Shown: piece by piece, positions 29,645 through 42,975 of the stretch
Numbering within the stretch: position 1 is the stretch's first letter
How the letters are laid out: every line of letters starts with the position of its first letter
Assembly: GCA_023846275.1 (NCBI GenBank)
Contig: CM043874.1
Location: forward strand, 30,291,630-30,355,629
DNA: 64,000 bases
Direction: 5' to 3'
Source of the DNA: Vanilla planifolia
Lineage: Eukaryota > Streptophyta > Magnoliopsida > Asparagales > Orchidaceae
Notes under the pieces: model-generated
Told to the model about the DNA's origin: nothing
The model's database searches: none
What the model saw: the letters and a program-made list of their open reading frames with translations, nothing else
Program-made: the position numbers and the translations under genes

Positions 29645-31230
29645 ATTTCTATTGAGAATTACTGAGCATGATATCCATAAAAGAGAGGGATGAATTATGT
29701 AAATTATAAATTCAAAACAAGTTAAAATAGAAATGGAAAACTTCTATAAATTTTAATGGTTCTTATAAAAGTTGTTTTAAAAATTATTGTTTACTTTAAA
29801 AACCTTTATGTATAATTACAAATAAAGTAAAAAATACAATAGAATTTTTTGGTAATTTGATTGAAACTCATATTTATATGCACTATTGGCCAAATGACTA
29901 GGCTTACATTAAAATCCTTCCTTTTGGCCTCCCTAGTTAGAAAACCTTATAATAACTAGCCAAGAAGAGCCAACAACATTAGATCAAAGGACCTTAGAAA
30001 ACACTAAGCAAGAAAATCCTACAATAATTGATCAAATGTAAGATCAAATTCAGATTCCTAACAATGGGATAATACATATAACAAAAAGCTCAAATACAAG
30101 AGTCATAATAACCTAATACTATTTAATTAAAGAGGATGACTAAAATATGATAAAACAAAATTGAAATGAGATATTTACTTTGAGGTCAATATAAGAAATC
30201 AGCATTCTCATTTGATAGTATAGTAAGAAATAATTTGGAATGATACACTACTTAGTTTAAAAGAAGCAACTAAGAAATAATATACAACTTAAGTTAATAT
30301 AAGTATGAATATGAATGAAGGTTATAAAAGATGAGATTAATGCTTGAGGCCATTGCCTTGCTCTTCCCCTCACTTTTTTAATGAAGATTTTCAAGTGGAG
30401 TTCTTCACACCTAATGATTAAATCAATCTTTCTTAAAAACAAGTCAAACTAATTATTACTCATAATTTTAAACTGATTATACTATTTGATCCAAGGATTA
30501 TATAAGTACGATACCACTATATGCACGTTGTATAACCTATAAGATATGCTTGGCTAGTTCATGTTATTAATAATCATATTTATATAATGCCACCATTATA
30601 TATGTATGAAGCTTTTAGATCTCTATAATCAAATTTTCAACTTTTGGGTATTCATAAGAATGTTTAGTACAATGACAAAGATCATATAGGTATAAGAATT
30701 TTGTTATTTATTATCGTTTATATAAATTAAGGATTATCCTTATATGATAAGAAAATCATACTTATATGACAAAAATCAACTCACTCATTGTCTAAGTTCT
30801 TATCTTGTCTTTGTTAAAAGTTATCATATTTGTATAATAAGATAAACTTTAGTATAAACCTAATTAACCAAATCTGATCAACTTGTTTGATCATATTAAA
30901 GAATAAATTATACAAGTATGATAGGAATATAATATTCTATGAGGCATATTAGTTATATACGACAAACATACACCTTTTAAGAAAACAAGATCATATTGTA
31001 TAAAAGAGATATCATACATATACAAAATACTAATAAGCTCAACTACTAATAACCAAAGTCTAACTCTTTGTTCAAACATAAAGAAAACTAGTTGCATTAT
31101 ACAATGAGGGTATCATATAAATATAATTAATATAGATTAACTAATTTAAAGATTTTACAAACCATGAATGTTTATTCATGACATGCACATGCAAACTTAT
31201 ATTTCTAATTTTCATTAAGGCGTATTTATT
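29645..31230 (-). mobile_element. LTR of family A, diverged copy
   Basis: It begins (as minus-strand end) with TTGAGAATTACTGAGCATGATATCC, close to 33400 and 36762. It aligns with the first 800 bases of those LTRs but is more diverged. From about 30470 it instead matches the reverse complement of the + strand family A LTRs at 2.4-2.7 and 5.4-5.6 kb, including CTTGGATC-type and dyad motifs. I read it as an old LTR in minus orientation, with no intact coding DNA. Confidence 0.5.
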
Positions 31231-31930
31231 GATAAAAAAATATGGATAAAATGAATGCCTTAAATAATTCTAAATGAATACAAGAATGTATTTAAAAGCA
31301 TTTAACTTCCGCACTTCAAACTTCACCAAATCTTAATACCTCAAGTAAATTGTTAATGTCCACAAAAGATGACTCATAAAGATTTTCTCAATCTTTCTTA
31401 AGTCTTATGTTTCTCTTAGTGTTAATTACAGTTAAAATCAAAACACATATGATAAACTCTTTTAGTAAAGTGATTAAGCTTTATAATTGATTGACCTATT
31501 TAGTTTTGAGATGCATGATCTAAAAGTCTTAAGAGAAAGTATTAGTAAAATAATATAGATATTTTATTATCATAAAACTAGTGATGTAATGATTAAGGGC
31601 TCCAAAATTTCTCCCTTAACAATGAAAAACTTATTAAGCAAATATTGAATTAAAAAAAATTAAATCATGTAAGGATATAAATGCTTCCCTTAAATTCATG
31701 CTTCCTTTTAATGTATGTAATTCAAATAAATAATGAACAAAGCATTGAGATGTATACAATCTTTTTCATTTCTAATATCACTTTCCCTTTTTTGACATGC
31801 TTCAAAAGATAAAAGTAAAAGTTCTAAATCACTTGTTAAACACTTAAGAATAAGCAGTCAAGAGATGCAAATCATAAATTATTGTTGAAATATGAAAAGT
31901 AAATCCTTTGTTGATAAAGTATAAACATGA
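31231..31930. other. AT-rich DNA between family A units
   Basis: No gene or clear repeat boundary. It probably belongs to the retrotransposon complex but cannot be assigned. Confidence 0.35.
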
Positions 31931-33398
31931 AGGTACATAATTGACATGATTTTTTCAAGGTGATAAATAGCACTTCTCCCCCTATATTTTTGCATATAAT
32001 TTGATCCAATTTAAATAAATAAAAACAAAAAACATTCAAAGAAAATATTAAAACAACTTAACTTGCTTTTAAAGGATTTCTTCCCATTTCTAATTTAAAT
32101 ATATGTAGTATGAACACAAGCAAAATAATATAAAATTTAGTTTATAAATCAAAGTGGATTTAGATTTAGTGAATTTGCACTCAATTATTTCAACAATTTT
32201 AGGTACATTATTATTTTTTTCAACCCACACATAATAAGGATATTTAGAGTTCACATTCAATCCAATCTTATAATATTTAGAAATGTATGGTTTCTTTAGA
32301 CAATAATTGTAAGCAATAGATGAATCATAAGAAAAATTTTCGGCATGCATAGATTTAAAATTTTGAAAACTTATGCATGAGGTTAGATAACGCATAACGA
32401 GAATACAATTTTCTAAATTTATCAAAATCAAGTTTATCTTTAGCATCCAAACTAATTTTTTGAGCAATTACATCTCAAATAGAATGCAAATCATCCAATT
32501 ATTTTCTAATTTTTTATTTAAATCATTACAAAGAATATTCTTTATGCTTTTTCTTTAAACTTCTATATTTCTTAGAAAGTAATTTAAATACATTAATTTA
32601 TTTAAGTAAATTACTTTCTAAATTACATTAATTTAGATATCTCATTTCCTTCACTCCTAGATAAGTCATAGTGATGTGCCATGAGCCAATTCATTTCTTT
32701 AATTTTCTCATTTCTTGAAGGTAGTGATGATGGATTCGAATCAGTCCATGTGGCCTTCTTGCTAATCTTCTTCTTCTTGTTCTTCTTTATCTTTTTCTTC
32801 TTATTTTTATTCTTCATCAACGTTGGACACTCCAAGTGAAAGTGTCACATTTTTTTGAATAAATGACAATATGCCTCAACATTTATTCTTTTTCCTTTTT
32901 TCTTTGACTCTTCACCCTTGTATACAAGACATGAACTTGTAGAATCACAATCTAAAGCACTATCCTCCACATGGTTAGAGGTGGAAGCATTTTCCTTGTT
33001 CTCATAAAGATTAGTTAACTCATTTTAAAAGATATGTCTAATATCTAAATTCATAATTCTTTGATATGTAATATATGATAAACCATAATAGATAATGTTT
33101 AAAGCACAAAAATTAAGTTCAACTCTATATCTTCCTTGCGATGTTGGTTCATTTAATGACATTATAAAAAATGAATTTCCAATCTTTTTAGAAGAAAAAT
33201 CAATATCATTTTTAATTATATCCTATAACTCAATATCAATTGATTAAACAGAACCTTTTTGACTTTTCCAAAATAAATAAATTTTTTTTATCAAAATGCC
33301 TAAGCAAAGAAGCATGTTCATCAACTATTGTTTGACGCATGAAGAGAATCTTCTATAGAATATTTAGTCACTAAATGTAACTACACTTTGATACCACT

Positions 33399-34711
33399 AT
33401 TGAGAATCAATGAACATAATATCCACATAAGAAAGGGGGTGGGGGGGCTAAATTTTGTGAATCATAAATTTAAACCAAGTAAAAATAATAATTAAAGACT
33501 TTTATAAATCTTAATAGATATTATAAAATTTGTTTTTAAAATTTATTATTTACTTTGAAAATCTTTTTTTGAAAATAAAAATAAAGTAATAAAAAATAAT
33601 TGAATTTTTAAGTAATTCAATTCAAACTTAGATATACTTCCACCCTCAACTAAATAATTATGCTTGTATTAAAAACATCTCCTTTCATTACAACTTGTTG
33701 GGGTAAACCATATAATGGGCCGGATGACCCATGAAGCACTAAGCTAGAAGGCCAAACAATAACTCGACTTAAAGAGCTAACAACATTAGGTCAGAAGACC
33801 TCATAAAACACAAGACGAAAGGACCTTACCGATTGATCAATAGGTCAATACAAGATCATGTCCAAAATACCAATAATAAGACAAAAATATAGTAGAAAGA
33901 TTAAGTACAAGTCTCCATAACCCAATATAAATTGATCGAAGAGGCACACATAAAACAGTTTTGAAGAGATATATTCAATTTTAGCTCAATATAAGAATGA
34001 CTATACAATTGAGTTCAATATTATTACTTAATAACATAATTAGAAATAACTTGAAAATGTTTAGCTCAAAGAAAGTAACTGGAAAATAATATAAAACTTA
34101 GCTTAATATGAGTGAGAATATGAATGAAGGTTGTAAAAGATGTGATGAATGCTTGTAATTATAGTTTTGCTCTTCTCTTCTCTTTTTTATTGAAGTTTTT
34201 TGAGTATAGTTCTTCATAAAGATTAGTCATTTATCGTAAGTTTAGACCTCTTTATATATAAATTTGCATGCTCGCTAATTGTGGTAAGGCCTTACTAGCT
34301 CTTCTTAAATTTTAGTGCCACAACATCAATGTCTTTCAAAACTTTGTTTAAAATATAAAAAGTGGAAGATTCTTTTCAAAAGTTTTTTTCACATAAAACC
34401 TTTTTAAATCAATGTAGAAATGAATAAAATTATTTGTTCAATAAAGGTCAACTTTCAAAACAATGTTTTAAGGCAAAGTTTCTAATATAATCTTATAATA
34501 ATAAAGAGTCATGCAATTCACTATTACATGTCTTTTTCTTACATAATAAAATAAAAGAAAGTTAACACATCTATTGAATCATATATTCTACTGGTGTCAT
34601 CCATGATTTAGTACTTATTAGTCAATTGTAGTCACATGTGGTGCTACATTTTGTCTATAACTATTAGGGTAAAATACACATTAGCTAATAAACATTGGCT
34701 TAGTGGAAAAA

Positions 34712-34781
<70 letters not shown>

Positions 34782-35430
34782 CTATATATATATATAAAGC
34801 ATAACAAATTTGGGTAGCAACATACATGGTCAAATGAAATAAATAATGTGAAGTAAGAAGAGCATGTGAATGGTAACAAGTGAGCAAAATAGTTATATAG
34901 CACATCCCAAGTAAAAATTTGTAATTTTTTAATATTTAATCATCTTATATAAGACTCATTTGTTTATTTATTTTTATCTTTTTTAGGATTCTTTAAGATA
35001 AGGCTCTCTTCATAACAATTAGGCATGGTTAGGTAAACTTTATTTCAACTTAAATAGCTTGGATAAAATGTCTCATTTGACACATCTTTGGAATCATTAT
35101 TCTAGAAAGCATTGTTACCACTTTTGATAGCTATCAATCCTATCATCTTTGAAATTTTGACCTCTCCTTTTTTTTTATTTGTTCTTTATTCCTCTTTTTG
35201 TTTATTTTAACTTGCTTATATTATCTTTCATTTGAAAAATGAATAATCTATACATTTGTTTCATTCTTTTATCATGAAAGTGATGTAGTTAAGGTAATTT
35301 AACATATTCAAGATCATGTGGAATGCAAACAATGATATATATTTACAATTCAACATGTATCAATGATCCTCAAAATTAAATGCAAGAATGTCACCTTAAT
35401 TTTTGTTCACATAGCATGCAACATATATAA
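33399..35430 (-). repeat. LTR, unit 1 of the duplicated complex
   Basis: About 2.0 kb, bounded on the primer-site side by TATTGAGAATCAATG at 33399. It matches 36761-38700 along its length and includes the expanded CA/TA microsatellite. Confidence 0.6.
34713..34796. repeat. (CA)23 followed by (TA)n microsatellite
   Basis: CA units run from 34713 to 34758, then TA units (one interruption) to about 34796. The equivalent place in the second copy (38041-38058) has only a few CA and TA units, so the tract expanded in this copy alone. The two long minus-strand frames over it are repeat artefacts. Confidence 0.95.
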
Positions 35431-36760
35431 AAAATTGCTACATAATTGACATAATTTTTCAGGGTGATAAATTGCATTTCTCCCCTTATATTTTTGCATA
35501 TAATAATTTCAAAGATCCAATTTAAATAAATAAAATAAAAAAATTCAAAGAAAGTATTAAAACAACTTAACTTTCTTTTAAAGGATTTCTTCCCATTTCT
35601 AATTTAAATATATGTAGTATGAACACAAGAAAAATAATATAAAATTTAGTTTATAAATCAAAGTGGATTTAGATTTAGTGAATTTGCACTCAATTATTTC
35701 AACAATTTTAGGTACATTATTATCTTTTTGAACCCACACATAACAAGGATATTTAGAGTTCACATTCAATCCAATCTTATAATATTTAGAAATGTATGGT
35801 TTCTTTAGACAATAATTGTAAGCAATAGATGAATCATAATAAAAATTTTAAAAATGCATAGATTTAAAATTTTGAAAACTTATGCATGAGGTTAGATAAC
35901 GCATAACGAGAATATAATTTTCTAAATTGATCAAAATCAAGTTTATCTTTAGCATTCAAACTAATTTTTTTGAGCAAATACATCTCAAATAGAATGCAGA
36001 TGATCCAATTATTTTCTAATTTTTTATTTAAATCATTACAAAGAATATTCTTTATGCTTTTTCTTTAAACTTCTATATTTCTTAGAAAGTAATTTAAATA
36101 CATTAATTTATTTCAAGTAAATTACTTTCTAAATTACATTAATTTAGATATCCCATTTCCTTCCCTTGCAAATGAGTCATAGTGATGTGCCATGAGGCAA
36201 GTCATTTCTTTAATTTTCTCATTTCTTGAAGGTAGTGATGATGGATTTGAATCACTCCATGTGGCCTTCTTGCTAATTTTCTTCTTTTTGTTCTTCTTTA
36301 TCTTTTTCTTCTTGTTTTTATTCGTCATCAACATTGGACAGTCAAGTGAATGTGTCACATTTTTTTTGAATAAATGACAATGTGCCTCAATATTTGTTCT
36401 TTCTCCTTTTTTCTTTGACTCTTCACTCTTGTACATAAGACATGAACTTGTAAAATCACAATCTAAAGCATTATCCTCCACATGGCTAGAGGTGCAAGCA
36501 TTTTCCTTGTTCTCACAAAGATTCGTTAACTCATATTAAATGTTATGTCTAATATCTAAATTCATAATTCTTTCATATGCAATATTTGATAAATGATAAT
36601 AGATAATGTTTAAAGCATAAAAATTAAGTTGAACTCTATATCTTCCTTGTGATGTTGGTTTATTTAATGACATTTTAACAAATGAATTACCAATCTTTTT
36701 TGAAGGAAAATAAATAGCACTTTCAGTTATATCCCATAACTCAAAACACTCTCATACCAC

Positions 36761-38700
36761 TATTGAGAATTAATGGACATAATATCCACATAAGAAGGGG
36801 CAGGTGTAAATTATTTGAATCATAAATTTAAACCAAGTAAAAAATAATAATTAAAAACTTTTATAAATCTTGATAGATATTACAAAATTTCTTTTTAAAA
36901 ATTATTATTTATGAAAATGAAAATAAAGTAATAAAAAATAATTAAATTTTTAAGTGATTTAATTCAAACTTTTATATACTTCCAACCTCAACCAAATAAT
37001 TATGTTGGTACTAAAACCACCTCCTTTCATTAGAATTGATTGGGGTAAACCATATAATGGGTGAGAGGACCCATGAAGCACTATGCTAGAAGGCCAAACA
37101 ATAACTCGACTAAAAGAGCTAACGACACTAGGTCAGAAGACCTCACAATTGAACAAGGGACCAATACAAGATCATGTCCAAAATACCAATAATAAGACAA
37201 AAATATGGTAGAAAGCTTAAGTACAAGTCTTCATAACCCAATATAAATTGATCGAAGAGGCACACATAAAACAATTTTGAAGAGATATATTCAATTTTAG
37301 CTCAATATAAGAATGACTATACAATTGAGTTCAATATTCTTACTTAATAACATAATTAGAAATAACTTGAAAATGTATATCTCAAAGGAAGTAATTGGAA
37401 ACTAATATAAACTTAGCTTAATATGTGTATGAATATGAATGAAGGTTGTAAAGGATGAGATCAATGCTTGTAAGTACAATTTTGCTCTTCCCTTCTCTTT
37501 TTAATAATGTTTTTTAAGTAGAGTTTTTCATAAAGATATAAAAATGACCACTAATCATTTCTCATAAGTTTGAACCTCTTTATATTTAAATTTGCATGCT
37601 CCTTAATTGTGGTAAGCCCTTACTGGCTCTTCCAAAATTTTAGTGCCGCAACAGCGATGTCTTTAAAATATTTTTTTAAAATATAATAATGGAAGCTTCT
37701 TCTCAAAAGATTTTTTTTCACATAAATTTTTTTTAAATCAATGTAGAAATGAATAAACTTATTTTTTCAATAAAGATCAACTTTCAAAATAATGTTTTAA
37801 GACAAAGTTTCTAATATAATCTTATAATAATAAAGAGTCATGCAACTCACTATTACATGTCTTTTTCTCACATAATAAAATAAAAGAAAGTTAACACATC
37901 TATTGAATTATATATCCTACTAGTGTCATCCATGATTCAGTACTTATTGCTCTCTTGTAGTCACATGTGGTGCTACATTTTGTTTATAACTATTAGGGCA
38001 AAATACACATGAGCTAAAAAACATTGGCTTAGTAGAAAAATCACATACATATATATAAAGCATAACAAATTTGGGTAGCAACATACATGGTCAAATGAAA
38101 TAAATAACATGAAGTAAGAAGAGCATGTGAATGGTAACAAGTGAGCAAAATGGTTGTAAAGCACATCTCAAGTAAAAATTTATAATTTTTTTAATATTTA
38201 ATCATCTAATATAATACTCATTTATTTATTTTTATCCTTTTTAGGATTCTTTAGAATAAGGCTCACTTCATAACAATTAGGCATGGTTAGGTACACTTTA
38301 TTTCAACTTAAATAGCTTGGATAAAATGTCTCATTTGACTCATCTTTGGAATCATTATTCTAGAAAGCATGGTTACCACTTTAGATAGCTATCAATCCTA
38401 TCATCTTTGAAATTTTGACCTCTCCTTTTTTATTATTCTTTATTCCTTTTTTTTGTTTATTTTAGCTTTCTTATATTATCTTCCATTTGAAAAATGAATA
38501 ATCTATACATTTCTTTTTTTTCATTCTTGTATCATGAAAGTGATGTAGTTAAGGTAATTTAACATATTCAAGATCATGTGGAATGCAAACAATGATATAT
38601 ATTTACAATTCAACATGGATCAATAATCCTCAAAATAAGATGCAAGAATATCACCTTAGTTGTTATTCTTATAGCATGCAACATATATAAACCATTGCAA
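36761..38700 (-). repeat. LTR, unit 2 of the duplicated complex
   Basis: Direct partner of 33399-35430. It starts TATTGAGAATTAATGGAC and is followed from 38700 by unrelated AT-rich sequence. Confidence 0.6.
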
Positions 38701-40390
38701 CATACGTCATGCATCATTATGACCATAGACATTATTAATTCAATATTCTTCAATCTTTAAAGTCTCTAGCTTATATTACACATTACATTAAATATATACA
38801 CATAGAAAAAACTTTTTTTTATCTCTTAAATCTAAGTAGAGGTCACCTCCAAAAGTTATAAATTTGATCAAGCTATAGGGCCTCTAAGCTTTTCCATTAG
38901 TTTTGCTCTTCTTGTGTGCCTAATTCTTTTGGATTACTTATGATTATCTAAGAGTACACCCTGTCTCTCTCCTTTCTTCATCTAATCACACTTGAATGAA
39001 GTTAATTGTACAAAAGGTTTCCCCAAAAACCTTTCTAAATCATAGCTAGCCTTATTTTACACTTGTTCTTATTATTTACCACATTCTTAGCCTTTTAAAT
39101 GCCTTTAACAATTGTGTCCTTTATGTGGATAATGTTTCACCTTCTACCTTCATATTTCAATGGGTTTCACAACAAATAAATGTGTCCCCAATCATTTTTT
39201 ATGATTTTTTGTCATTCTAGATTTTTTTTAAATCATATTAGTTTCTATTGGTCGTAATGATATTTATCTATCTTTGTGCTATATGATGCTCATATTTATC
39301 TAAATCTAGTATTAATTCTTCTTATCATATTAATATAATTACATTTTTGTACTTGTAGATACATTATTAATTCAAATTCTTCTTATGTCTAGTTAACAAT
39401 TTCATGTATAATGTTAATCTTCGCTTGATTGTACTAATATAATATTTATTTTCATACTTTATGATACTCATATTTACTTTAACCTCTTATAAAATCTTCT
39501 TATCATAGTAATACAGTTTTGTTATCATATTTGTCACATACACTATTAATGAATATTCTTTTAACTTCGTAGTGGACAATTTCATGTATCATGCTAATTT
39601 TTGCCTAAATTATACTTATTCAATTTAGCTTATCATACTATTTAAAACCCTTTAATTGATTATTTTAAAAAGCTCTCTTTATTTCATCTTTTATGATGTC
39701 ATATGTCATACTTGTACAATCCAAATCTTGTATTACTTCATGACGTTGTAGCCAATGATGGTCTTGTATGTTATGCTTTTAAGCCTTGATTATTCTTATG
39801 TGATCTAATTGCCATACTATATGATCATTTTAGGCATTTTAGAAATATGTTAACATTGCAATCCACTTTATTTCTTTTTATTTGATTAAATAATATAATA
39901 TGAATTTATTATACCATACGATCCTCTTTTTTTAACCTCACATATTTCTTCACTTGATTATACTATACGATTATTTTTATCATATTGTACTATTCTATTA
40001 TCTTTTTCTTCACCCTCTCAGACTCGCTTGATGCCATGAGATGATGTGTTGTTCATTAATTAATCATATTGATACTATTAAACATATCATATTATGCAAT
40101 CTTCTTTTAGTTGAGGTTGTTTGACTACACGTTTTATTGTATTGTATAATCTATTTAATCATATTGTATGATGTCTTACAAAAATAGCATTTTTATAAAA
40201 AATTTTTAAAAAATTTTACAAAATTTTGAAATACAAAAACAACACAAATTATCTTTTAGATATTTTCATTTACAAGATTTAAGGATATTACACCAATGGC
40301 TTCAAACAATCCCCAATGGCTAAATCAATATTTCTTAAAAATAAATCAAACTAGTAATTATTCACAATTCTAAACTAATCATTTTACACC
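38701..40390. mobile_element. AT-rich LTR-like DNA, family A traces
   Basis: Repeated short ATCATATT/TATGAT-type words like those of the family A upstream regions. A block near 40316-40385 (AAATCAATATTTCTTAAAAA...) matches 30421-30480. Probably old LTR sequence on the minus strand; boundaries are not visible. Confidence 0.35.
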
Positions 40391-41100
40391 TCTCACATTT
40401 TGCTAGCCCAACTAGGACATGGTTGTCTAAGGTATGTGCCATTATCTTGATTATTTTGTGCTAAGTTCATACATGTTATTATAGTTGATTTAACTATCTT
40501 CTGTTTGCTCAAGCTTAAGGTCAGGTCAACTAGTATGAAGTTAGGTTGACTATGCGTCCCCTTGTTTACCCAAACCATGAGAAAGAATCTAAGGTGTCTT
40601 AATGAATTCTCTAAATAAGGAAAGCATGGTGATGATTTGGAATGAGTAATTAGAATTTGAATTTAACAAAGAATTATCGCATTTATGGAATAAAATTGCA
40701 CTGCTTTTAATCCTAATCATTAGATACACTTGGTTCCTTAGATTTTGATGCTTGAAATTGGCTATAAATCAACGAGGTGATCATTTCCTTTTGGGAATTG
40801 TAAAGGGGGAGCCATGTGAATGCATGGATTTAGAATTATAGTTAGCAATTTGGTGGTGATTCCTTGATTAAAGGCTCATGTGGTCAAGTATTTAAGCCTT
40901 GGGTATGCCTTTGTTAGAGCTTTTAATAAACCTAAGTCATGACTCATTACAAAGTGGGCCATACTTAAGACAAGATGGAGAAGAAGGAAGCATAATTGTA
41001 AGTAAGAGGAGGACGAGATGTCACACCACATTTGTCCATTAACTCTTAATTTCTATTTAATTTAGAATATTTGATAAATGGACAACATCGACATGTTAAG
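40391..41100. other. Lower-copy intergenic DNA
   Basis: Less biased composition than the neighbours and no match elsewhere in the window. The 61-codon minus-strand frame at 40393-40578 is not supported as a gene. A short inverted repeat, TTGTCCATT (41032-41040) with AATGGACAA (41077-41085), lies at its right edge. Confidence 0.4.
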
Positions 41101-41103
41101 AGC

Positions 41104-42975
41104 AAAGTGTTTTTCAACAAGAGGGGGGGGGGGGGGGTGAATTACTAAGAATAAAATTTTGGCTTATTACAAAATATTTTAAGAAAATATTTAATGTTAT
41201 TTTTAATAAGGTTTAACAAATATATGAAAGTAATTTTCTATAAATTTAAATTTTATTTTAAAATATATTAATTTTATAAAATGTGTGTAATTAAAAAATC
41301 AATAATAATTAAAAAATATACATAGTCGATTTTTAGGTGGTTTGACTTATAAAACAAACCTATGTCTACCACCGATAAAAACCAGGTAAAAACAAATATA
41401 ATTTAAGCTTTTCACCAAAAGATAGGTAGGCTAAACCCTCATAACCAAAAAACAAACTAGACAAACTACTGCAACCTTACAATGAAATAAATGTGGTAGA
41501 CTATTACAGCCTTACAACAAAATAAAATGGTAATAGAAGAAAAATATTCGACGATATAAATTCAAAATCAATACAACTAAAATTTTATGCTTGATAAAAT
41601 CATTAAAGATGCACAAGTATCTTAATTAAATGAAGTAAAGTTTTAAAAAATTAATAACTTAGTTGATTTGAGATGAAAAAAATTTCAGAAGTTTGAGAAG
41701 TGATGCAGCAGTGTATAGAAGCTTTGATGGAACTGAATTGCTAATGGCTTGAATAGTTTTGCTTGAAACTTTTCTTTAGATCATATAGAAAAGTTTCTCT
41801 TAATTTCGTACAAAACTTCTCCTACATATATATATTCTAATAACTAAAGCACTTATCAAACACCCAATTTAACCATTATAGTTTTTAAAGCATTTGTAAT
41901 ATTTTAATTAAAAAATTACATATGGTTCAAAATAATGACTAAAATAGCTGTTGCATAGGATCCATTCGATCAAAACGATACATACCCATTTGATCATGAA
42001 AACTACATGATCAGATGGATGATAGTAAACTGACACAGTTTAGAAATATCAAATTAATTTGGGTCATTAGATCTAAAACATGATCAGACAATTGGATTTA
42101 GATTCTATGCTTAGAATAAACAAGGACCATGCAATCTCAAAATGGTGCAATCAGATGGAGGATATAATAAGGTATTATAAAAAGTGAATGAGGCTAGGAT
42201 CGTTCGAATGCAAAATTGCACAATCAGACAGTTGTGGTTCCTTCTGTAATTTGAAAAAATGCATGCAAAAGCAAGATGGAATTTTAGTCACACATAGTGA
42301 AGCAAAACTTAGAAATATTGGTTTTATAGATTTGCGTACTTGATCATGGCAGCTTGTTTGGGGTTGATTGCCCCCTAGTTTACTCGAGAGGTGATTACCC
42401 TTTTGACCAGTGATGAATTATATAATTAACAAAAGCAAAACTAATAACCTGATCAATGTTGTGGGTTCTTAACCCGTTCACTATATCAAATGGGTTCAGG
42501 CTTAATTGTCTTTTCCTGAAACAACATTAGTAGCTGTAATGGGTTTGATGATTTTATGTTTTTACTACTAGTTGAAATAGTTATAACATATTTATTATTA
42601 TTTTTTTACAAAATTATTTAAGGATTTCAAAGTTATTAAAATAAAAATGTCAATCAAAATAATCAAAAAGGAAGAATAAGAAATGTTAGAAACCTAAATA
42701 TTATTCTAAGATTAATTTTAATTTAATTTATATCCTATAATAAATATTTTAATCAATCTTAACATTCTAATTAAAATAAAATTAAAATACCTAAAATTAA
42801 GTTCAAAATTTATCTCTTGGTGGTTTGCCACTCCAACCAAGATGATCTTCATAAGATTTAACAACACATTTTCTTCTTTAGTTCTCTCACAAATATGAGT
42901 ATCAATTATTTAAAATCTAAAAATTCACTTAAACAAATTTATTAAAAATACTTTGAATTTATTATTATCAAACAA
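41104..42975 (-). repeat. LTR, left copy (copia element at 41-47 kb)
   Basis: Aligns with 44981-46785. It starts on the + strand with CAACAAGA and a 15-G run (41123-41137), then TGAATTACTAAGAATAAAAT as in the other two copies. Confidence 0.6.

Larger units (their letters stand above)
31930..38700 (-). mobile_element. Copia-like fossil complex: internal-LTR-internal-LTR direct duplication
   Basis: Segment 31930-35430 repeats as 35430-38700 in direct orientation, with high identity by eye over more than 3 kb. On the minus strand each unit shows an LTR, then a tRNA-iMet-like primer-binding site (complements of TGGTATCAAAGTG near 33384-33396 and TGGTATGAGAGTG near 36746-36758), then a gag-like stretch with a lysine-rich run and ATWSDS-like residues (about 32620-32990 and 36134-36481). 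The structure is that of an LTR element with duplicated units, as arises by LTR recombination. Both units are broken. The frames at 32090-32467, 32623-32835 and 36134-36481 are parts of this fossil. Confidence 0.65.

Noticed and set aside
34681-34905. Two minus-strand frames with Cys-Val and Tyr-Ile repeats
   Set aside because: They are translations of the CA/TA microsatellite.
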